A stretch of DNA of 64,000 bases, from NCBI RefSeq assembly GCF_022095615.2, contig NZ_CP155560.1:62001-126000 (forward strand), read 5' to 3'. Under the pieces are notes generated by a model. That model was given only the letters and a program-made list of their open reading frames with translations. It searched no databases and was not told the origin of the DNA. The position numbers and the translations under genes were made by a program. This DNA comes from Bacillus thuringiensis. GTDB lineage: Bacteria; Bacillota; Bacilli; Bacillales; Bacillaceae_G. The first letter of the stretch is position 1; each line of letters starts with the position of its first letter. Below are positions 8,860 to 17,640 of the stretch, piece by piece.

Positions 8860-9394
8860 TTCTCTGTAAAGGCTTATTCTGATAATAACAGGAATTCGAT
8901 AAATTAAATTTAATCACGATTTTTTTCATAAATACACAGAATATTCTGAATGTGTAATTTATCCATGCTTTTAAATTTGAAAAGTATAGGTAAGGTAGTA
9001 CAAGTTTCGTTAATGGATTTTTTCATTTTTTAACGGTTTTTTATTAAAGACTTCTTAGGAGAAGGAGCGTAGGTTTTTGATAATTATCATAGGAAGCGTA
9101 ACTTTTCATAAAATGTAGTTTTATACTTCTGCTAAGTAATTATCATAATGAGGGTATACAAATGTATCAAACGAAACTTCTACTTAATCAAATATGATTT
9201 AATACTTTCTTAGTTTTGGTTAGGAAAATTTATATACTTTAAAGTAAAGAGCTTTATTTTTGTAAAGGGGGGAATTTTTTTGGTTATAACTCATGATCTT
9301 TTTATCTAAATTTATTTTAAGTGTTGAAAAATTTGTAAAAAATACTTTACGAATTGTAAGAAATAAATTACAATTTTTTTGAGAGGTGTTCCTA
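8860..9394. promoter_or_regulatory. Divergent intergenic region between rap and the Xre gene
   Basis: About 530 bases hold no gene I can support. There are two short palindromes: CAGAATATTCTG at 8937-8948, roughly 90 bases upstream of rap, and TGATAATTATCA at 9078-9089, which resembles half of a Fur-type box. A second TAATTATCA occurs near 9137. Promoters for rap (leftward) and the Xre operon (rightward) must lie here, but no unambiguous -35/-10 pair stood out. Confidence 0.35.
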
Positions 9395-9595
9395 TTGTTA
9401 CATAATAGAATTGTAGTTTGTCGAGCAGAAAAAGGTTGGACTCAAGAAGAATTGGCAAAAAGGGTTGGTGTTAGTCGACAAACTATCGCTACTCTTGAAA
9501 AGAATAAATATAATCCTTCTCTAATTCTTGCCTTTAAAATCGCAAATGCATTTGGAAAGCCAATAACTGACGTGTTCGATTATCAGGAGGAGTGA
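9395..9595 (+). CDS. Small Xre-family transcription regulator
   Basis: About 66 residues, almost entirely one helix-turn-helix domain: AEKGWTQEELAKRVGVSRQT then LEKNKYNPSL. The start is taken as TTG 9395 because GAGAGGTG ends six bases upstream; the GTG at 9386 overlaps that site. Its stop precedes the membrane gene by only five bases. This small HTH plus small membrane protein pairing is common in Bacillus, where the regulator usually controls its own operon. Its ligand, if any, is not visible. Confidence 0.8.
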   Translation: MLHNRIVVCRAEKGWTQEELAKRVGVSRQTIATLEKNKYNPSLILAFKIANAFGKPITDVFDYQEE

Positions 9596-9600
9596 GTCAT

Positions 9601-9894
9601 ATGTTGTGGTTAAAAATTTTATTTTTAGTTGTAATATTCATTAGTCAGTTGTACGTAATACAATTTCAGTCCAGTGATGAAGCAAAAGACGAAAGAGGGA
9701 GAGAAATTCAATATAAAACAAATAATGTGTTGTACAATATCTTATCTGTAGGTATCATTGCCATTTTTATTTTTCAATCAGTAGATATAATTTCTTTAGA
9801 AATTCTACCTGATTTATTGTTATTTTTTGTGCTTTCATTAAGTGTACTAGGCAGTCTTTTTATATTTATCAATAGAAACAGTAAAAATTACTAA
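9601..9894 (+). CDS. Small membrane partner of the Xre regulator
   Basis: 97 residues from ATG 9601, with AGGAGG at 9584-9590; a GTG at 9592 is too close to that site. Three hydrophobic stretches (about 2-20, 45-64, 70-90) flank a charged loop containing DERGREI, a motif seen in small Bacillus membrane proteins encoded next to YozG-like HTH regulators. It probably senses or modulates something with its neighbour, but that is inference. Confidence 0.65.
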   Translation: MLWLKILFLVVIFISQLYVIQFQSSDEAKDERGREIQYKTNNVLYNILSVGIIAIFIFQSVDIISLEILPDLLLFFVLSLSVLGSLFIFINRNSKNY

Positions 9895-10069
9895 TATTAG
9901 TTAGGTGTTTTATCTTGTTCAGTTAGGCGGTTGAACAAAATTTTTCTTTTTCAAAGTGCAATTCATATACTAATCATGAAGGAATATAGTTAAACAAACA
10001 GCTACGTTTATTTAAGTAGAGAACATAAAATGATCAATCTTTTAATAAAAAATTAAGAATTCCAAATTG

Positions 10070-10118
10070 AAAACCCACACATTTTGATAAAACCTTTTTC
10101 AAAGAGTGTGGTTTCTTT
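10070..10118 (+). terminator. Rho-independent terminator
   Basis: AAACCCACAC pairs with GTGTGGTTT across a loop of about 25 bases and is followed by CTTTTA. It lies 175 bases downstream of the Xre/membrane operon and may end that transcript. Confidence 0.55.
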
Positions 10119-10226
10119 TATGAAATATATAAGTACGATGAGGATATTTTTTCATATAGGTAGAGTAATGTAATGTTACTTTCAGAATTGAAAAGTATGA
10201 ATGTTGTGTGAAAGGGATGCAGACTG

Positions 10227-10255
10227 TTGAAAATATAAAAAACGTATAGTACAAT
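10227..10255 (+). promoter_or_regulatory. Sigma-A promoter of a candidate small RNA
   Basis: TTGAAA at 10227-10232 and TACAAT at 10250-10255 are separated by exactly 17 bases. No coding frame starts downstream before the terminator at about 10336, so the promoter seems to serve an RNA. Confidence 0.6.
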
Positions 10256-10261
10256 GAGGGT

Positions 10262-10367
10262 GTAAGCTAGATTATAATGAACAAGAAGTCGGGTGGTTCT
10301 GATTCTCGTTCTATTGATAGGTCGAAAGTTCTTTGAAAAGTCTTGGTTTGGTCACCAAGGCTTTTTT
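10262..10367 (+). ncRNA. Candidate small RNA of about 105 nt
   Basis: The unit has a well-spaced promoter and a strong terminator (AAGTCTTGGT pairing with ACCAAGGCTT, then T6, at 10336-10367). Between them no start codon has a ribosome site. The body carries complementary patches (AAGAA...TTCTTT) that could fold. It may act alone or as an antisense partner of something nearby. No known RNA family was recognised; call rests on promoter plus terminator. Confidence 0.5.
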
Positions 10368-10390
10368 CGTATTTCAGAAAGGAATAAAAG

Positions 10391-10560
10391 CACTTTATGT
10401 CGCAATACTATATAGAGTAGTATGCTAGGTTTCAACGTCTTTGCACTTCAAAATGATACTGCATTGGTCATGTGCAATGAAAGTATGGTCAGTACTTCAC
10501 CTTGAAACCCAATCATAACTACAAACTAGGCTTTGTGTCGCTATTTATAGCGGCACTTTT
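10391..10560. other. Nested inverted repeats, possible structured RNA or regulatory leader
   Basis: GGTTTCAA at 10428-10435 is matched by TTGAAACC at 10502-10509, and inside it TTGCAC (10441-10446) is matched by GTGCAA (10472-10477). The stretch ends in the hairpin at 10533-10564. No credible coding frame was found on either strand. The nested pairing suggests a folded RNA on one strand or a binding region. Confidence 0.35.
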
Positions 10561-10566
10561 TTATTT
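10533..10566 (+). terminator. Hairpin terminator, possibly bidirectional
   Basis: GTGTCGCTA pairs with TAGCGGCAC around a short loop, followed by T6. On the opposite strand the same hairpin lies directly after the stop of the 58-residue gene and ends the facing transcript. Confidence 0.7.
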
Positions 10567-10737
10567 AAGAAGATGTCTTACATATTCAGTTATACCTTTA
10601 CCTACTTCACTTTTAGTGAAAAAATAATGCATATTTCTAAGGAAACTGAATGCTGTAACGAGTGTACCAAAAGAAAAAAGACGCTTACGTTTCTTTTCTT
10701 TCTCTGAACGTTTGCGGGCGGTTCTAGTATTCTCCAC
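10561..10737 (-). CDS. Small basic protein of unknown function (58 residues)
   Basis: Starts at GTG (complement of 10735-10737) behind GAGGAGGTGG about 12 bases upstream; an in-frame TAG lies two codons before, so the start cannot be earlier. The N-terminus is highly basic (TARKRSEKEKKRKRL) and is followed by a mixed hydrophobic stretch (SFGTLVTAFSFL). A terminator hairpin overlaps the end. I do not know the family. The base-rich start followed by a hydrophobic segment could be membrane- or nucleic-acid-associated. Confidence 0.5.
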   Translation of the reverse strand: MENTRTARKRSEKEKKRKRLFSFGTLVTAFSFLRNMHYFFTKSEVGKGITEYVRHLLK

Positions 10738-10971
10738 GTTCTATTGCCACCTCCTCTATAAAAGAGAAGGGCAAAGACGGCACGTATTCAGTGTACAGTG
10801 TATGACAATTCTCGACAAGAACTTATTTTCTGCCATAAAACATTCGAATATGTGGGGTAAAGTAAATAGAGTTGACTCCTTATTCTGAGGTGAGGGTGGA
10901 ATTTTAGAGTAGAGGGTGCAGCGGGGAAAGTAAAAATCGGTTTGACTTGCTTAAGGTAATTTGATTAAGTG

Positions 10972-11178
10972 ATGGGGCAAGTAACGATCGAAGAAGAGGG
11001 AGACAGTTCTACTAAATATGTGGTAGTAGAGTAACCAACAGTAAATGGGAAGAAGGATGTAATTGACGTTTTCTTAACAAAGGGACAGGTATTTGATTCT
11101 ATAAACTGTAGAGGGCTTCCATACAGTTTATTTTACGTGATTCCGAACCCATTGTTTGTAACAAAGATTAATGTATAG
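10972..11178 (+). pseudogene. Decayed gene with an internal stop
   Basis: A protein-like frame beginning MGQVTIEEEGDSSTKYVVVE is broken by TAA at about 11032-11034, then continues in the same frame (PTVNGKKDVIDVFLTKGQVF...) to TAG 11178. Upstream sequence in this frame has further stops. Family not recognised. The rest of 10740-11353 holds no intact gene. Confidence 0.45.
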
Positions 11179-11353
11179 AAACTAGTAAATATTGCTTGTT
11201 GAAAGCACGATTTGTTAGACATACGATTAATACGTATAAGAGTTATCTTTATATAATCTTGATATAAATTTCACCTTGTCTTTCTATAAATATGATTTTA
11301 TCTAAATATGAATAAATTACACTCTCCTTAGAAAGAAACAAGGAGAGATAATC

Positions 11354-12166
11354 ATGAAAAAAATGAGAAAAGCAACAATTTGTTTATTCGCTTTATCTGT
11401 ATTAGGTACAAGTGTTGGGATGTCAAATAGTGATAGTCCTAAAAGTAGTAATAAGCAACCTAAAGTAGTACAAAAAGAGATACAAAAGGCAGAAAAAGAA
11501 AAAATGAGTGATTTATCTATAAAACCAGAAACTGAATTTGAGAATAACGCTGTTCCGATAGAACAAGAAAAAGAAATAGTAAGGCCGTTGGATGTGCCTC
11601 TAATCTTACAGAAACCAGAATTAATGCGTGGTTGTGAGGTGACGAGTCTTGCAATGGTATTACAGTTTTCTGGCGTGCAAGTTGATAAGATGGAGCTAGC
11701 TTCAAAAATAAACTATGTACCATTTCAAAGTAATGGTTTGAAGGGAAATATGCATAAAGGGTTTATTGGGGATATGGCTACTTTTGATAGACCTGGATTA
11801 GGTGTTTATGTGGAACCGATTTTAGAATTGGCAAAGTTGTATGTTCCAGATGAAAAAGTGATGGATTTAAGTCATAAAGAACCGCAGCAAATGTATGAAG
11901 CAATAGATCAAGGGCTACCAGTGTGGGTATTAACAAATGCACGTTTTAAACGGTTACCTAATGATCAATTTTATACGTGGAAAACTGATGCGGGGGAAAT
12001 GAAAGTGACTTATCACCAACACAGTGTTGTTGTGACAGATTATGATGACCAAAATGTATATATTAACGATCCACTAAAGACAAACAAACATATAGCGATA
12101 AATCGAAATGACTTTGAACAATCGTGGGTTCAAATGGGAAGGCAGGCCATGACTGTTTCGATTTAA
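11354..12166 (+). CDS. Exported C39-like cysteine peptidase domain protein
   Basis: 270 residues with an AGGAGAG ribosome site. The first 20 or so residues form an export signal; a Lys/Glu-rich linker runs to about residue 75. The C39-like catalytic pattern is visible: RGCEVTSLAM (Cys94), HQHSVVV (His223) and INDP (Asp239). Proteins of this YvpB-like family are exported papain-fold enzymes of uncertain substrate. It sits 16 bases before the response regulator gene, so the three genes may be co-transcribed and it could be an output or modifier of the two-component system. Confidence 0.8.
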   Translation: MKKMRKATICLFALSVLGTSVGMSNSDSPKSSNKQPKVVQKEIQKAEKEKMSDLSIKPETEFENNAVPIEQEKEIVRPLDVPLILQKPELMRGCEVTSLAMVLQFSGVQVDKMELASKINYVPFQSNGLKGNMHKGFIGDMATFDRPGLGVYVEPILELAKLYVPDEKVMDLSHKEPQQMYEAIDQGLPVWVLTNARFKRLPNDQFYTWKTDAGEMKVTYHQHSVVVTDYDDQNVYINDPLKTNKHIAINRNDFEQSWVQMGRQAMTVSI

Positions 12167-12181
12167 AGTGAACTAGATTGG

Positions 12182-12871
12182 ATGGAAATAGAAATGAAAA
12201 AAGTATTAATTGTTGAAGATGAAAAAATTATACGAGAGGCAGTAGCGCAGTATTTCTTACATGATGGATATGAAGTAGTAACAGCAGAAGATGGCAAAGT
12301 TGGATTAGGATTATTCGACGAACATACTATCAGTTTAGTTATTTTGGATATTATGCTTCCAGTTATGGATGGGTGGTCTGTATGTAGACGTATTCGTAAG
12401 AACTCTAACGTACCTATTATTTTATTAACAGCCCGTAGTGATGAGGATGATACATTACTTGGGTTTGAATTAGGGGCAGATGATTATGTAACCAAACCGT
12501 TTAAACCCGCTATTCTACTAGCTCGGGCAAAACGTTTGTTTAAAGAGACAACTTCACATGTCCAACACCAGGACTGTATTGATATATGTGGTGTTTGTTT
12601 AGATAAATCAGCACGTTCTGTTTCAATAGATGATAAAAAGGTTGAATTTACACACACAGAGTATGAGATTTTACTGACCTTAATGGAACATAAGGAACAA
12701 GTATTAACGAGAGAACAATTAATCACGAACATTTGGGGATATGATTATGATGGGGATGATAAAACGCTAACGGCACATATGCGTAATGTACGTGTGAAAC
12801 TTGGTAAGAAAGCAAAACACATTACTACAGTAGTTCGTACAGGATATAAGTTTGAGGTAGAAGTAGAATGA
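12182..12871 (+). CDS. OmpR/PhoB-type response regulator
   Basis: 229 residues from ATG 12182; an in-frame ATG at 12194 (MKKVLIVEDEK) is an equally reasonable start. The receiver domain has acidic pair Glu12-Asp13, phospho-acceptor Asp56 (LDIMLP), LLTAR and the conserved Lys in TKPF. The C-terminal winged helix includes EFTHTEYEILLTLMEH and the typical RTGYKFE ending. Its stop overlaps the kinase start as ATGA. It probably controls envelope genes nearby (C39-like protein, VanY-like enzyme), which is inference from position. Confidence 0.9.
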   Translation: MEIEMKKVLIVEDEKIIREAVAQYFLHDGYEVVTAEDGKVGLGLFDEHTISLVILDIMLPVMDGWSVCRRIRKNSNVPIILLTARSDEDDTLLGFELGADDYVTKPFKPAILLARAKRLFKETTSHVQHQDCIDICGVCLDKSARSVSIDDKKVEFTHTEYEILLTLMEHKEQVLTREQLITNIWGYDYDGDDKTLTAHMRNVRVKLGKKAKHITTVVRTGYKFEVEVE

Positions 12872-14715
12872 GAAAGAAAATTGTGTTTCAATTGTTTTCT
12901 CTTACATTTTTATTATGCTGTATGATTATCGCTGTTATATTTTTGGGACAAATGTATGTAATGAATTACCTGTATATAGATAAAGAAAAAGAAAATGTTC
13001 TGAAGCAATTGCAACAGTACAGTATATTTTATGAGGCTCATAAACAGGATGAAAATAAACTTCAGAGTAAAGAACTCTCATATGCAAATCAGAAAGGTAT
13101 TATGATCGCAAGGCTTGATGAAATAGCAAATATTAAGAAATTGCCATCAGGAGATTATTATATAAAAGCGATAAATAAAAATGATCCAAGTCGAACATCT
13201 AAAATTGTATTTAATAATTTAATTAATGCAAAGAAAGATATGGAGTCTAATTTCAGTGTTCTAATTACAAGTTTAATTAATAAGAAGACGCCATTAGCTA
13301 TTATGGATACTGTAAGTAAAGGATCAAATAAAGGCATAGTTATTCCTACAACATTAAAAATAAAAGGTTATGATGGAGGATTTGTCTCGCCTACCTATTA
13401 TCAAATAGACAAAATCATGATGTCAGGCGCTAATAATGGGATTAAGCATTTTACAAAAGAAGAGAGTGAAAAATATTATTTTTTAGAAGGAATTGTAAAA
13501 GAAATAAGTTTCCCAGTATACTTCAATTCAGAAGTTGATAACACATTATATAGTAACGAAGTGTTTGCAAATCGCATTTTACAATTTCAATCGGAATGGA
13601 TTACCGATAAAGTGAAATTGAGTGGAGAAAATTGGGTGCAAAACGAGATTAACATAAATGGAATTAAGTATTTAGAAACCATCAAACCAATTTTAAAAGA
13701 TGGACAAGTGAAAGAAATGATTTATTCATTGTCTTCTTTACAACCAATTACAAAGGCTACAGAATTAATGAGTGATTATTATATATACATTATTGCATTT
13801 GTATTAGTTTTATCACTTATAGTGTCTTTCTATTATTCAAGAATCATTACAAAACCACTATTAAAGATTAATGAAGCGACGAAAAAAATCATGAAATTCG
13901 AGTTTCAAGATCAACTTTCTATCAAGTCAAAAAATGAAATTGGAGAGCTATCCTCTAACATTAATCAGCTTTCAGATAGAATGGAAGGATATATCAATCA
14001 GTTGAAAGATGACCTAGAAAAAGAGAAGCAATTAGAACAGACAAGAAAAGATTTTATTGCTGGTGTTTCGCATGAATTAAAGACACCACTAAGTGTCATG
14101 CAAGTATCAGCATCGATGCTACAGGACGGGATTGCGCCTGAAATGAATCAATACTATTGGGAAGCATTAGAAAAAGAAATAGAGAAAATGAATGTTCTTA
14201 TAGATGAGATGCTTAATTTGGCTAAATATGAATCAGGTACGTATCAAATACAGATGGAGCAAGTAAATGTAGTGGATTTGATTCAACAGGTTGAAAAAGA
14301 TTTACACGGTCAAATTGATGAAAAATCACTGGAAATAATAACGAATATAGATTATGTATGCGTGAAGGGGAAAGCAAACTTATTGGAACAAGTGATTACG
14401 AATCTGTTTACAAATGCCATTCGTTATACAGATGCGAAACAATTGATTGTAATAGATGTAAAAGAGGAAGAAAATGTCGTATATATAGGGTTTGAAAATA
14501 AAGGAACGCATATTGCAGAAGAAAACATAGATAAAATATGGGATCAGTTCTATAGAATGGATAAATCAAGAAAACGAGTGTGCGGTGGTACAGGTCTTGG
14601 ATTGGCCATAGTAAAAAATATATTGGAATTACATGCTGCTGAGTACGGTGTAATGAATACGGAGGACGGGGTACTTTTCTATCTCCGTTTAAATAAGTGG
14701 GATGCAGAGCAGTAA
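12868..14715 (+). CDS. Membrane sensor histidine kinase
   Basis: 615 residues. One membrane segment near 9-30, a large extracellular sensing region to about 300, a second segment near 306-328, a HAMP linker, then HisKA with phospho-His402 (GVSHELKTPL) and an ATPase domain with NLFTNAIRYT, GTGLGLAIVKNI. It overlaps the response regulator gene by 4 bases, so the pair is translationally coupled. The extracellular domain is long (about 270 residues) and not recognised. A strong terminator follows. Confidence 0.92.
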   Translation: MRKKIVFQLFSLTFLLCCMIIAVIFLGQMYVMNYLYIDKEKENVLKQLQQYSIFYEAHKQDENKLQSKELSYANQKGIMIARLDEIANIKKLPSGDYYIKAINKNDPSRTSKIVFNNLINAKKDMESNFSVLITSLINKKTPLAIMDTVSKGSNKGIVIPTTLKIKGYDGGFVSPTYYQIDKIMMSGANNGIKHFTKEESEKYYFLEGIVKEISFPVYFNSEVDNTLYSNEVFANRILQFQSEWITDKVKLSGENWVQNEININGIKYLETIKPILKDGQVKEMIYSLSSLQPITKATELMSDYYIYIIAFVLVLSLIVSFYYSRIITKPLLKINEATKKIMKFEFQDQLSIKSKNEIGELSSNINQLSDRMEGYINQLKDDLEKEKQLEQTRKDFIAGVSHELKTPLSVMQVSASMLQDGIAPEMNQYYWEALEKEIEKMNVLIDEMLNLAKYESGTYQIQMEQVNVVDLIQQVEKDLHGQIDEKSLEIITNIDYVCVKGKANLLEQVITNLFTNAIRYTDAKQLIVIDVKEEENVVYIGFENKGTHIAEENIDKIWDQFYRMDKSRKRVCGGTGLGLAIVKNILELHAAEYGVMNTEDGVLFYLRLNKWDAEQ

Positions 14716-14780
14716 GATATGACGGTCTTGCGTGAGTCATTACTGAAGTATTAATTGAGTATATAAATGGTTTTCATGAC

Positions 14781-14820
14781 AAAAAGATGCGAAGTCTCGG
14801 AATAGACTTCGCATCTTTTT
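14781..14820 (+). terminator. Terminator of the two-component operon
   Basis: AAAAGATGCGAAGTCT pairs perfectly with AGACTTCGCATCTTTT; the 3' arm provides T5. It also faces the leftward SunI-like gene and could end both transcripts. Confidence 0.85.
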
Positions 14821-14862
14821 ACTTAACGCAAGTTTTGCGAGAGATTAAGTATATATAGATTA

Positions 14863-15117
14863 CTAAGCAAGAATAGCATTTAAAATTGAAACTTTATTTG
14901 TCGTGAATAATACATAATTTTGTTTTACCGTTTTTATTAAAATACGATCCGTTGTTCCATATGCAGTGCCAATACGAATTGCACTAGTATCTTCAACACC
15001 CGCATAGGTAGCATCTTCAGTAACCTCAATTACATCACGTAATGGAATCGTAATCTTCGCCAATTGCCATGAAATTATTAACTCTTCTTTTGTTTTTTTT
15101 ACATTAATACCTAGCAT
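14863..15117 (-). CDS. SunI/YnzG-like small protein (PH-like fold)
   Basis: 84 residues, ATG at 15117 with AAAGG upstream. The sequence ([42 protein letters not shown]) matches the SunI/YnzG family pattern as I remember it; SunI is the sublancin immunity protein, whereas YnzG homologues are widespread without a bacteriocin. No bacteriocin gene is seen here, so immunity function should not be assumed. The usual N-terminal anchor is short or missing. Confidence 0.65.
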   Translation of the reverse strand: MLGINVKKTKEELIISWQLAKITIPLRDVIEVTEDATYAGVEDTSAIRIGTAYGTTDRILIKTVKQNYVLFTTNKVSILNAILA

Positions 15118-15375
15118 TATACCAAGACCTTTCTATAATAAAATGCTACACTTCTAATCTTATTATACAAATTTTTAGATTTTTTTTCCATATGTAGGAA
15201 TAGAATTGGTTTCTGCGTGTTAGTATCTTTAGCGTATCGAACGAAAAGGAGGATATACTGTCTTTCTGTTAAGAAATATGTTAAGAACAAAAGTTCACTT
15301 CAAATTAATATGAATTTGATATGGTTGTAGTATTATAAACGAGAAATATTAAGAGTGGCAGGAAGGAAATGAATA

Positions 15376-16107
15376 ATGAGAATTAAATTAGTAGGGATTT
15401 TTACTTGTATGATTGTGATACTTGGTATCTTTATCGTTTATACCAATCAATCTATTGGTAAAGAACCAAAAAAAACAAACTATGAAACTCATGAAAACTC
15501 CATAAATAGAGAGAAAAATAGTACTTCAAATAACATAGCAAGTTCTTTTGCTAGTGTACAAGCTGTAGTTAATAAAGAATATGGATTGCCTGAAGACTAT
15601 AAACCGGAAGATTTAGTTGTACCAAATGTACCATTCTCATTCAGTGGAACGCTAGAAAAGAGTTACCTTCGTAAAGAGGCAGCAGAAGCACTAGAAAGGT
15701 TATTTGATTTAGCAAATAAAGAAGGAATCCAGTTGAATGCTGTTTCTGGCTTTCGCTCCTATGATTATCAAAAAAACCTGTATGCAAACAACGTGAAAAG
15801 AAAAGGACAAGAGCATACGGATCGCTTCTCGGCAAAGCCAGGACATAGTGAACATCAAACAGGATTAACGATGGATGTTTCTTCAAAAAGTGCAAATAAT
15901 GAGCTAGAGTTAACCTTTGCGAATACGAAAGAAGGAAAATGGCTGAAAGAAAATGCGCATCGTGCAGGTTTTATCATTCGTTATCCAAAAGGCAAAGAGA
16001 GCATTACTGGATATGCATATGAACCGTGGCATATTCGCTATGTAGGGGATATTGCTGAAAGTATATATAAGAAAAAACTGACTTTAGAAGAATATATGAA
16101 TCTGTAA
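15376..16107 (+). CDS. VanY-like D-alanyl-D-alanine carboxypeptidase (M15B)
   Basis: 243 residues with an AGGAAGG ribosome site. An N-terminal membrane anchor (about 4-23) precedes a linker and a peptidase domain with zinc ligands His160 and Asp167 (SEHQTGLTMD) and catalytic Glu216 and His219 (EPWHIRYVG). It trims the terminal D-Ala from peptidoglycan stem peptides outside the cell. Position two genes after a two-component system is reminiscent of vanRS-vanY arrangements, but no other van genes are present. A degraded close relative of this gene lies at 54.5 kb. Confidence 0.9.
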   Translation: MRIKLVGIFTCMIVILGIFIVYTNQSIGKEPKKTNYETHENSINREKNSTSNNIASSFASVQAVVNKEYGLPEDYKPEDLVVPNVPFSFSGTLEKSYLRKEAAEALERLFDLANKEGIQLNAVSGFRSYDYQKNLYANNVKRKGQEHTDRFSAKPGHSEHQTGLTMDVSSKSANNELELTFANTKEGKWLKENAHRAGFIIRYPKGKESITGYAYEPWHIRYVGDIAESIYKKKLTLEEYMNL

Positions 16108-16290
16108 AAATAGAATTGTAAACGATACTGCTATTTGAAAGATGAAAGAGGAGCGATTCATATATTTACAGTAATGTGAGATGTAGGATCTTACGTCAGG
16201 TGTAGAATGATAAGGATTAGGTTAATATATGATGGGAATCATAGAGAAATGAAGAAGAATATAAATATTACGTATTCAGTTTTTTACTAA

Positions 16291-16333
16291 ATAACAGGCA
16301 TCATTCTAATTAGAATGATGCCTGTTATTTTTA
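16291..16333. terminator. Bidirectional terminator between convergent genes
   Basis: A perfect palindrome ATAACAGGCATCATTCTAAT and its complement, with T5 after it on the plus strand. It sits between the rightward vanY-like gene and the leftward DUF3221-like gene. Confidence 0.85.
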
Positions 16334-16340
16334 GCATAAT

Positions 16341-16739
16341 CTATTGAATTACTTTTTCAATTTTAGGCATTACAGCAATTGGGGGTAAAGATTTGGTCCA
16401 TGCAGCAGCATAAACATTTAACTGTTCACCTATAGTGTAATTTTCACCATTTGAAACTGGGACCCTTAAAATCTTATTTTGAGAAACTAACTCCCACCAA
16501 TCATTTTGATAAGCGAGAGCTTCATCTTTTGTAGATGTAGCAGCAACCACTAAATAATTGTTTTCTACTGAAATGACATATCCAGTAAACGGCTCTTGTT
16601 TTTGAATAGAATGAATAGGTGTAGTGCTTACAGAAACCTTATTAGAATCTGCAAATGCCGGTGTTAATCCAACAGTAAATCCACATCCTAATGTTAAAGC
16701 TGTTACGGTTGTTACTAATTTTTGTTTTTTTGTAAACAT
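16341..16739 (-). CDS. Secreted DUF3221-like protein
   Basis: 132 residues with a standard signal peptide (MFTKKQKLVTTVTALTLGCG... cleaved after AFA, about residue 30) and a ribosome site of GGGGG type. The mature part (GYVISVENNYLVVAATSTKD..., WWELVSQNKILRVPVSNG, IGEQLNVYAAAWTKSLPP) resembles DUF3221 proteins: small exported beta-rich domains of unknown function. Nothing else in the neighbourhood explains its role. Confidence 0.65.
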   Translation of the reverse strand: MFTKKQKLVTTVTALTLGCGFTVGLTPAFADSNKVSVSTTPIHSIQKQEPFTGYVISVENNYLVVAATSTKDEALAYQNDWWELVSQNKILRVPVSNGENYTIGEQLNVYAAAWTKSLPPIAVMPKIEKVIQ

Positions 16740-16888
16740 AATTATATATCCCCCTTATATTTTATCCCTACACTTGCCATTTTCTAGTTCTATACATATA
16801 AAGCCTTTTAATATTAAGATGTTTAACCGATTTGTCACAAATATTCCATAAGTGTTAAATATATCTATTAATGGAATTGGTTCTATGT

Positions 16889-17012
16889 TATAATTAACTA
16901 GGTGAACTATTATTATTAATACATTCATCCTTTGATGAATGTATACCCTTCCTTAATTGTAAATATGTTCGATTTTATTGGTGAAGAGGGAAGAAAACCC
17001 TCTTCTTTTTTT
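16889..17012 (+). ncRNA. Candidate small RNA or orphan leader with two hairpins
   Basis: An extended -10 (TG-T-TATAAT, box 16889-16894) is followed by a perfect hairpin ACATTCATC/GATGAATGT at 16921-16942 and a perfect terminator GAAGAGGG/CCCTCTTC plus T7 at 16983-17012. No coding frame lies between. The next gene starts over 600 bases later, so this looks like a stand-alone RNA of about 110 nt. Family unknown. Confidence 0.45.
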
Positions 17013-17393
17013 GTTCCTTCTATAGTTCGAAGATGCCTTAAGGAAGTAAAAAGATGGATTGTGTTTATATATTAGTAAAAACATTTGTGGCCGCTTTTGG
17101 TGGTTACTAGAGATGTTGGGGCATAATATTTAAAGTTTAAGTAATCATAGGAGCCAATTGACTAGATTACAGGAGCGTTCACAATGGTATTTAACGGAGG
17201 ATTGAAGTGTAAGTAGGATTTAAAATCATCATCGAAAAGGTAGTTATTATAAGTTATTTCCCTAACAAATAATCAATTTTGTTTAAAATATAAGACTACT
17301 ATTTTACTTAATCAAGTGATTATTCACATTGTTAAATAATTACTTTGTGTGTTATTCATCTTGTTACCTTACAAAAATGTAAGATTTTTTTAA
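17013..17393. other. Gene-free stretch
   Basis: No supported gene. An 18-codon frame at 17053-17110 has an AAGGAAG site upstream but no other support. A/T-rich repeats of TTATTCA...TTGTTA type occur at 17320-17365. Confidence 0.25.
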
Positions 17394-17423
17394 TTGACAC
17401 TCGTATATATAAGTAACTATACT
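17394..17423 (+). promoter_or_regulatory. Sigma-A promoter of the SLH amidase gene
   Basis: TTGACA at 17394-17399 and TATACT at 17418-17423, spaced by 18 bases. The start codon is at 17641, giving an untranslated leader of about 210 bases. Confidence 0.6.
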
Positions 17424-17640
17424 AGTTACACAATGTTGGTGAATATATTTCTTAGTCTCAATCTATAAGTGTATGTCGAAAGGTTCTTCTCGAAATAATA
17501 GTTCGATATAAGATTCCTTATCTGTAATATAGTGATGATGCCAACTTAATCTATATTTTATTCGAAGTCATATGATTTAAAGATGAACTACAATTTATAT
17601 AATTTGCCAACTTGGAATAATTTCTTAGAGGTGCTAAATT

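Noticed and set aside
14408..14740. Leftward 110-codon frame over the histidine kinase ATPase domain
   Set aside because: Antisense shadow of a complete kinase domain.
14863..15117. Bacteriocin immunity locus based on the SunI-like protein
   Set aside because: No precursor peptide, modification or export gene is nearby, and YnzG-type homologues are common without bacteriocins.
12182..16107. A vancomycin-resistance cluster (vanRS-vanY)
   Set aside because: Only a generic two-component pair and a carboxypeptidase are present; the ligase and dehydrogenase genes that define resistance are absent.
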